From assembly GCA_029936155.1 (NCBI GenBank), contig JAPYUK010000004.1:5541-51084 (forward strand): DNA of 45,544 nt, written 5' to 3'. Positions 44,301-45,544 of the stretch are shown here, piece after piece. The first letter of the stretch is position 1. Each line of letters opens with the position of its first letter. The translations under genes and the position numbers were made by a program. Under the pieces are notes generated by a model, which saw nothing but the letters and a program-made list of their open reading frames with translations, was not told where the DNA came from and ran no database searches. The DNA comes from Dehalococcoidia bacterium. GTDB taxonomy: Bacteria; Chloroflexota; Dehalococcoidia; Lucifugimonadales; Lucifugimonadaceae.

Positions 44301-44418
44301 AATTTTGCTAAGGTGAGCGCCGTCGACTCAGCGGAACTACTTATTGGCCTTCTGGCCATCTGGCACTGCTAGGGTCTGATCTGAGCGACACGGCAATTAC
44401 TTACGGCAGGCGATACCA

Positions 44419-44934
44419 GTGCGACTTAACAAATTCCTTCCTATTCTCGTTCTATCTTTATTCGCGCTCCTCACGCTCACAGCGTGTGGCTCTGGAGATA
44501 CAGAAACTGCGTCTGAAACCGACAGTGATACTGTCTCAACGACTAAGGATGGTGGAGAGACAATCCCAACGTTTAGAATCGACGAAACTTTCACAATAGA
44601 AAACTTTCAGTCCGCTGGGTTCAAGCTGAGTAAAGAGTTCGACACTGAGACAGTGCCGCTTGCCACGAACGTCTATTACGGTTTTTCGGGCGGACGTGAT
44701 ATCGAGATTCGAAAGTACGCCTCGCATGCTGACGCTATCTCAGCCGGTGTCGAATCGGCACTTACCGTCCTTGGCAGGTCGCCAAACTCCAACGCCGGTG
44801 GAGGAATCATCACGTCGACTGGAAACCGAACCAGCTACCACGCCTATCTGGTTGCTGGAAACATGGTCATGCTCTGCCAGACCGACATCACAGTCTGCGA
44901 AACGCTAGTAACCACAGTCCAGAGCGGCGGCTGA
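44419..44934 (+). CDS. Small lipoprotein sharing the AGNMV/MCQ domain
   Basis: 171-residue secreted lipoprotein starting with a GTG. The signal (LPILVLSLFALLTLTAC) ends in a good lipobox with Cys23, followed by an acidic Ser/Thr/Asp linker. The globular part aligns with the C-terminal domain of the lipoprotein at 4141-5310: AGFKLSKEFD (66-75), YYGFSGG, RKYASHADAISAGVESA (98-114), and YLVAGNMVMLCQ (143-154). Cys153 and Cys160 may pair. It lacks the two-cysteine repeat modules. So the domain occurs both alone and joined to repeats in one genome. Function unknown; probably anchored outside the membrane. Confidence 0.8.
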   Translation: MRLNKFLPILVLSLFALLTLTACGSGDTETASETDSDTVSTTKDGGETIPTFRIDETFTIENFQSAGFKLSKEFDTETVPLATNVYYGFSGGRDIEIRKYASHADAISAGVESALTVLGRSPNSNAGGGIITSTGNRTSYHAYLVAGNMVMLCQTDITVCETLVTTVQSGG

Positions 44935-44947
44935 GAGCAGCGGGAAG

Positions 44948-44979
44948 CCCTCTTCCAGCGGGACAGGGTTGGGTGAGGG
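44948..44979. repeat. CTC/GAG-type intergenic repeat, copy 2
   Basis: CCCTCTTCC-AGC-GGGACAGGG, then TTGGGTGAGGG, an imperfect inverted repeat 13 bases beyond the third lipoprotein stop. It is similar to the element at 2967-3000 and may terminate transcription. Confidence 0.45.
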
Positions 44980-45544
44980 ATAACTCAGCAAGTAGTCATT
45001 TGTGCGATGGTCCAAGGTCAATAGCAACCGAAAGCTTCTCCCTCGAACAACATCCCATTAAATCCAGACGCGAAAAGACCTGCATCACTCCGGGTCTCTT
45101 CAACAAATGAACCGTGTCAGATTCATTTTGACGGGCTATTTAGCCAGAGTGACTAAGCGGCCTGGTTGTGATCGTCGCTCGAGTGGGAGGTATTCACTAC
45201 TTGTGCTGATCGACCAGCCCGGGCTTTCTCCGAGATCTGACCTCGTAAGCCCTCGGGGCACACGGTGGCCTCGTCACCAGCGCCAACTACCAATCCTAAG
45301 CCACCCCGTGCTGGGATGATCGTGTTACCAGCTGAAGTGTTTTTGATGCTGATGAGCGTCATTGTCTTGCCCGTATTGCCCTGAAACCCTGTTTGCCCGT
45401 GGGTCTCGTCAGTGCATGTCTGCCTGATATCCACAACTTTAGGGATGAACCGAGCGGGTTGGCTCAGAGCTAGCTACACAACGCGGCTGTGAGCTATCAC
45501 CCACATCCGTTAGCCAGCCGGGTCATTGGGGTGAACCATTTAGC
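44980..45544. other. Right-edge region without a firm gene
   Basis: No strong gene is seen. A minus-strand frame, 45153-45362, could encode 69 residues (MTLISIKNTSAGNTII, then GLGLVVGAGDEATV) with GGGC upstream of its ATG; the pattern vaguely recalls small phage or cargo proteins, but I recognise no family. The rest looks non-coding. Confidence 0.35.
45153..45362 (-). CDS. Possible small protein near the right edge
   Basis: 69-codon frame from the ATG at 45362. The first half alternates hydrophobic and small residues (TLISIKNTSAGN, GLGLVVGAG), as in a short beta protein; the tail is polar. No family, no strong ribosome binding site and no supporting neighbour. It may be spurious. Confidence 0.25.
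   Translation of the reverse strand: MTLISIKNTSAGNTIIPARGGLGLVVGAGDEATVCPEGLRGQISEKARAGRSAQVVNTSHSSDDHNQAA

Noticed and set aside
45107-45319. Plus-strand 70-codon frame at the right edge
   Set aside because: Arg/Pro-rich, no ribosome binding site and no homology pattern; likely chance.

Overview
The window is dense bacterial DNA of moderate GC. It carries about 36 protein-coding genes, three decayed genes, several dispersed intergenic repeats and no recognisable rRNA, tRNA or CRISPR. Gene content suggests a Chloroflexota bacterium, most plausibly of the marine SAR202 clade. The pointers are two tandem enolase-superfamily (mandelate racemase/rhamnonate dehydratase-like) paralogues, many SDR, VOC, amidohydrolase and Gfo/Idh enzymes, and lipoproteins with Pro/Thr-rich linkers. 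This placement is inference from gene content; no phylogeny was run.

Layout. 0.3-2.8 kb: an FGGY sugar kinase convergent with a zinc alcohol dehydrogenase. 3.0-5.3 kb: two adjacent lipoproteins built from a repeated two-cysteine module. 5.35-6.5 kb: a peroxiredoxin-like gene with an in-frame UGA at the expected active-site cysteine followed by a SECIS-like hairpin (probable selenoprotein), next to a broken FMN-binding pyridoxamine-oxidase-like gene. 6.5-10.3 kb: leuS, a small membrane protein and a MOSC protein. 10.4-17.9 kb: catabolic and redox enzymes (SDR, D-aminoacylase-type amidohydrolase, VOC, SQR-like flavoprotein, methyltransferase, Gfo/Idh). 17.9-23.5 kb: an acetoin/2-oxoacid dehydrogenase operon (E1 alpha, E1 beta, a haloacid-dehalogenase-type HAD, a tiny lipoprotein, E2, AcoX-like kinase). 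24.3-35.3 kb: the housekeeping block: gyrB on +, and dnaA, obgE, nadD, pyrE on -, then fmt on + and ffh on -. 35.3-42 kb: a CoA-transferase pair, GDPD, an unrecognised conserved protein, and the two enolase paralogues separated by a MITE-like element. 42-45.5 kb: a scrambled PAS/histidine-kinase remnant, a thioesterase, an MFS transporter and a third lipoprotein that shares its C-terminal domain with the second lipoprotein 39 kb away.

Functionally the window joins core information processing (gyrB, dnaA, leuS, fmt, ffh, obgE) and nucleotide/NAD synthesis (pyrE, nadD) to scavenging of organic carbon: sugar acids, acylated D-amino acids, acetoin or 2-oxoacids, and acyl-CoA or keto acids. Some starts lack a Shine-Dalgarno but have TAAANT exactly six bases before ATG, suggesting leaderless transcripts.

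The most interesting items are the UGA-containing peroxiredoxin with its hairpin, the cysteine-pair lipoprotein family and its shared C-terminal domain, the leaderless-promoter motif, the inverted-repeat element between the enolase genes, and three minus-strand genes interrupted at (or probably at) a tryptophan codon.
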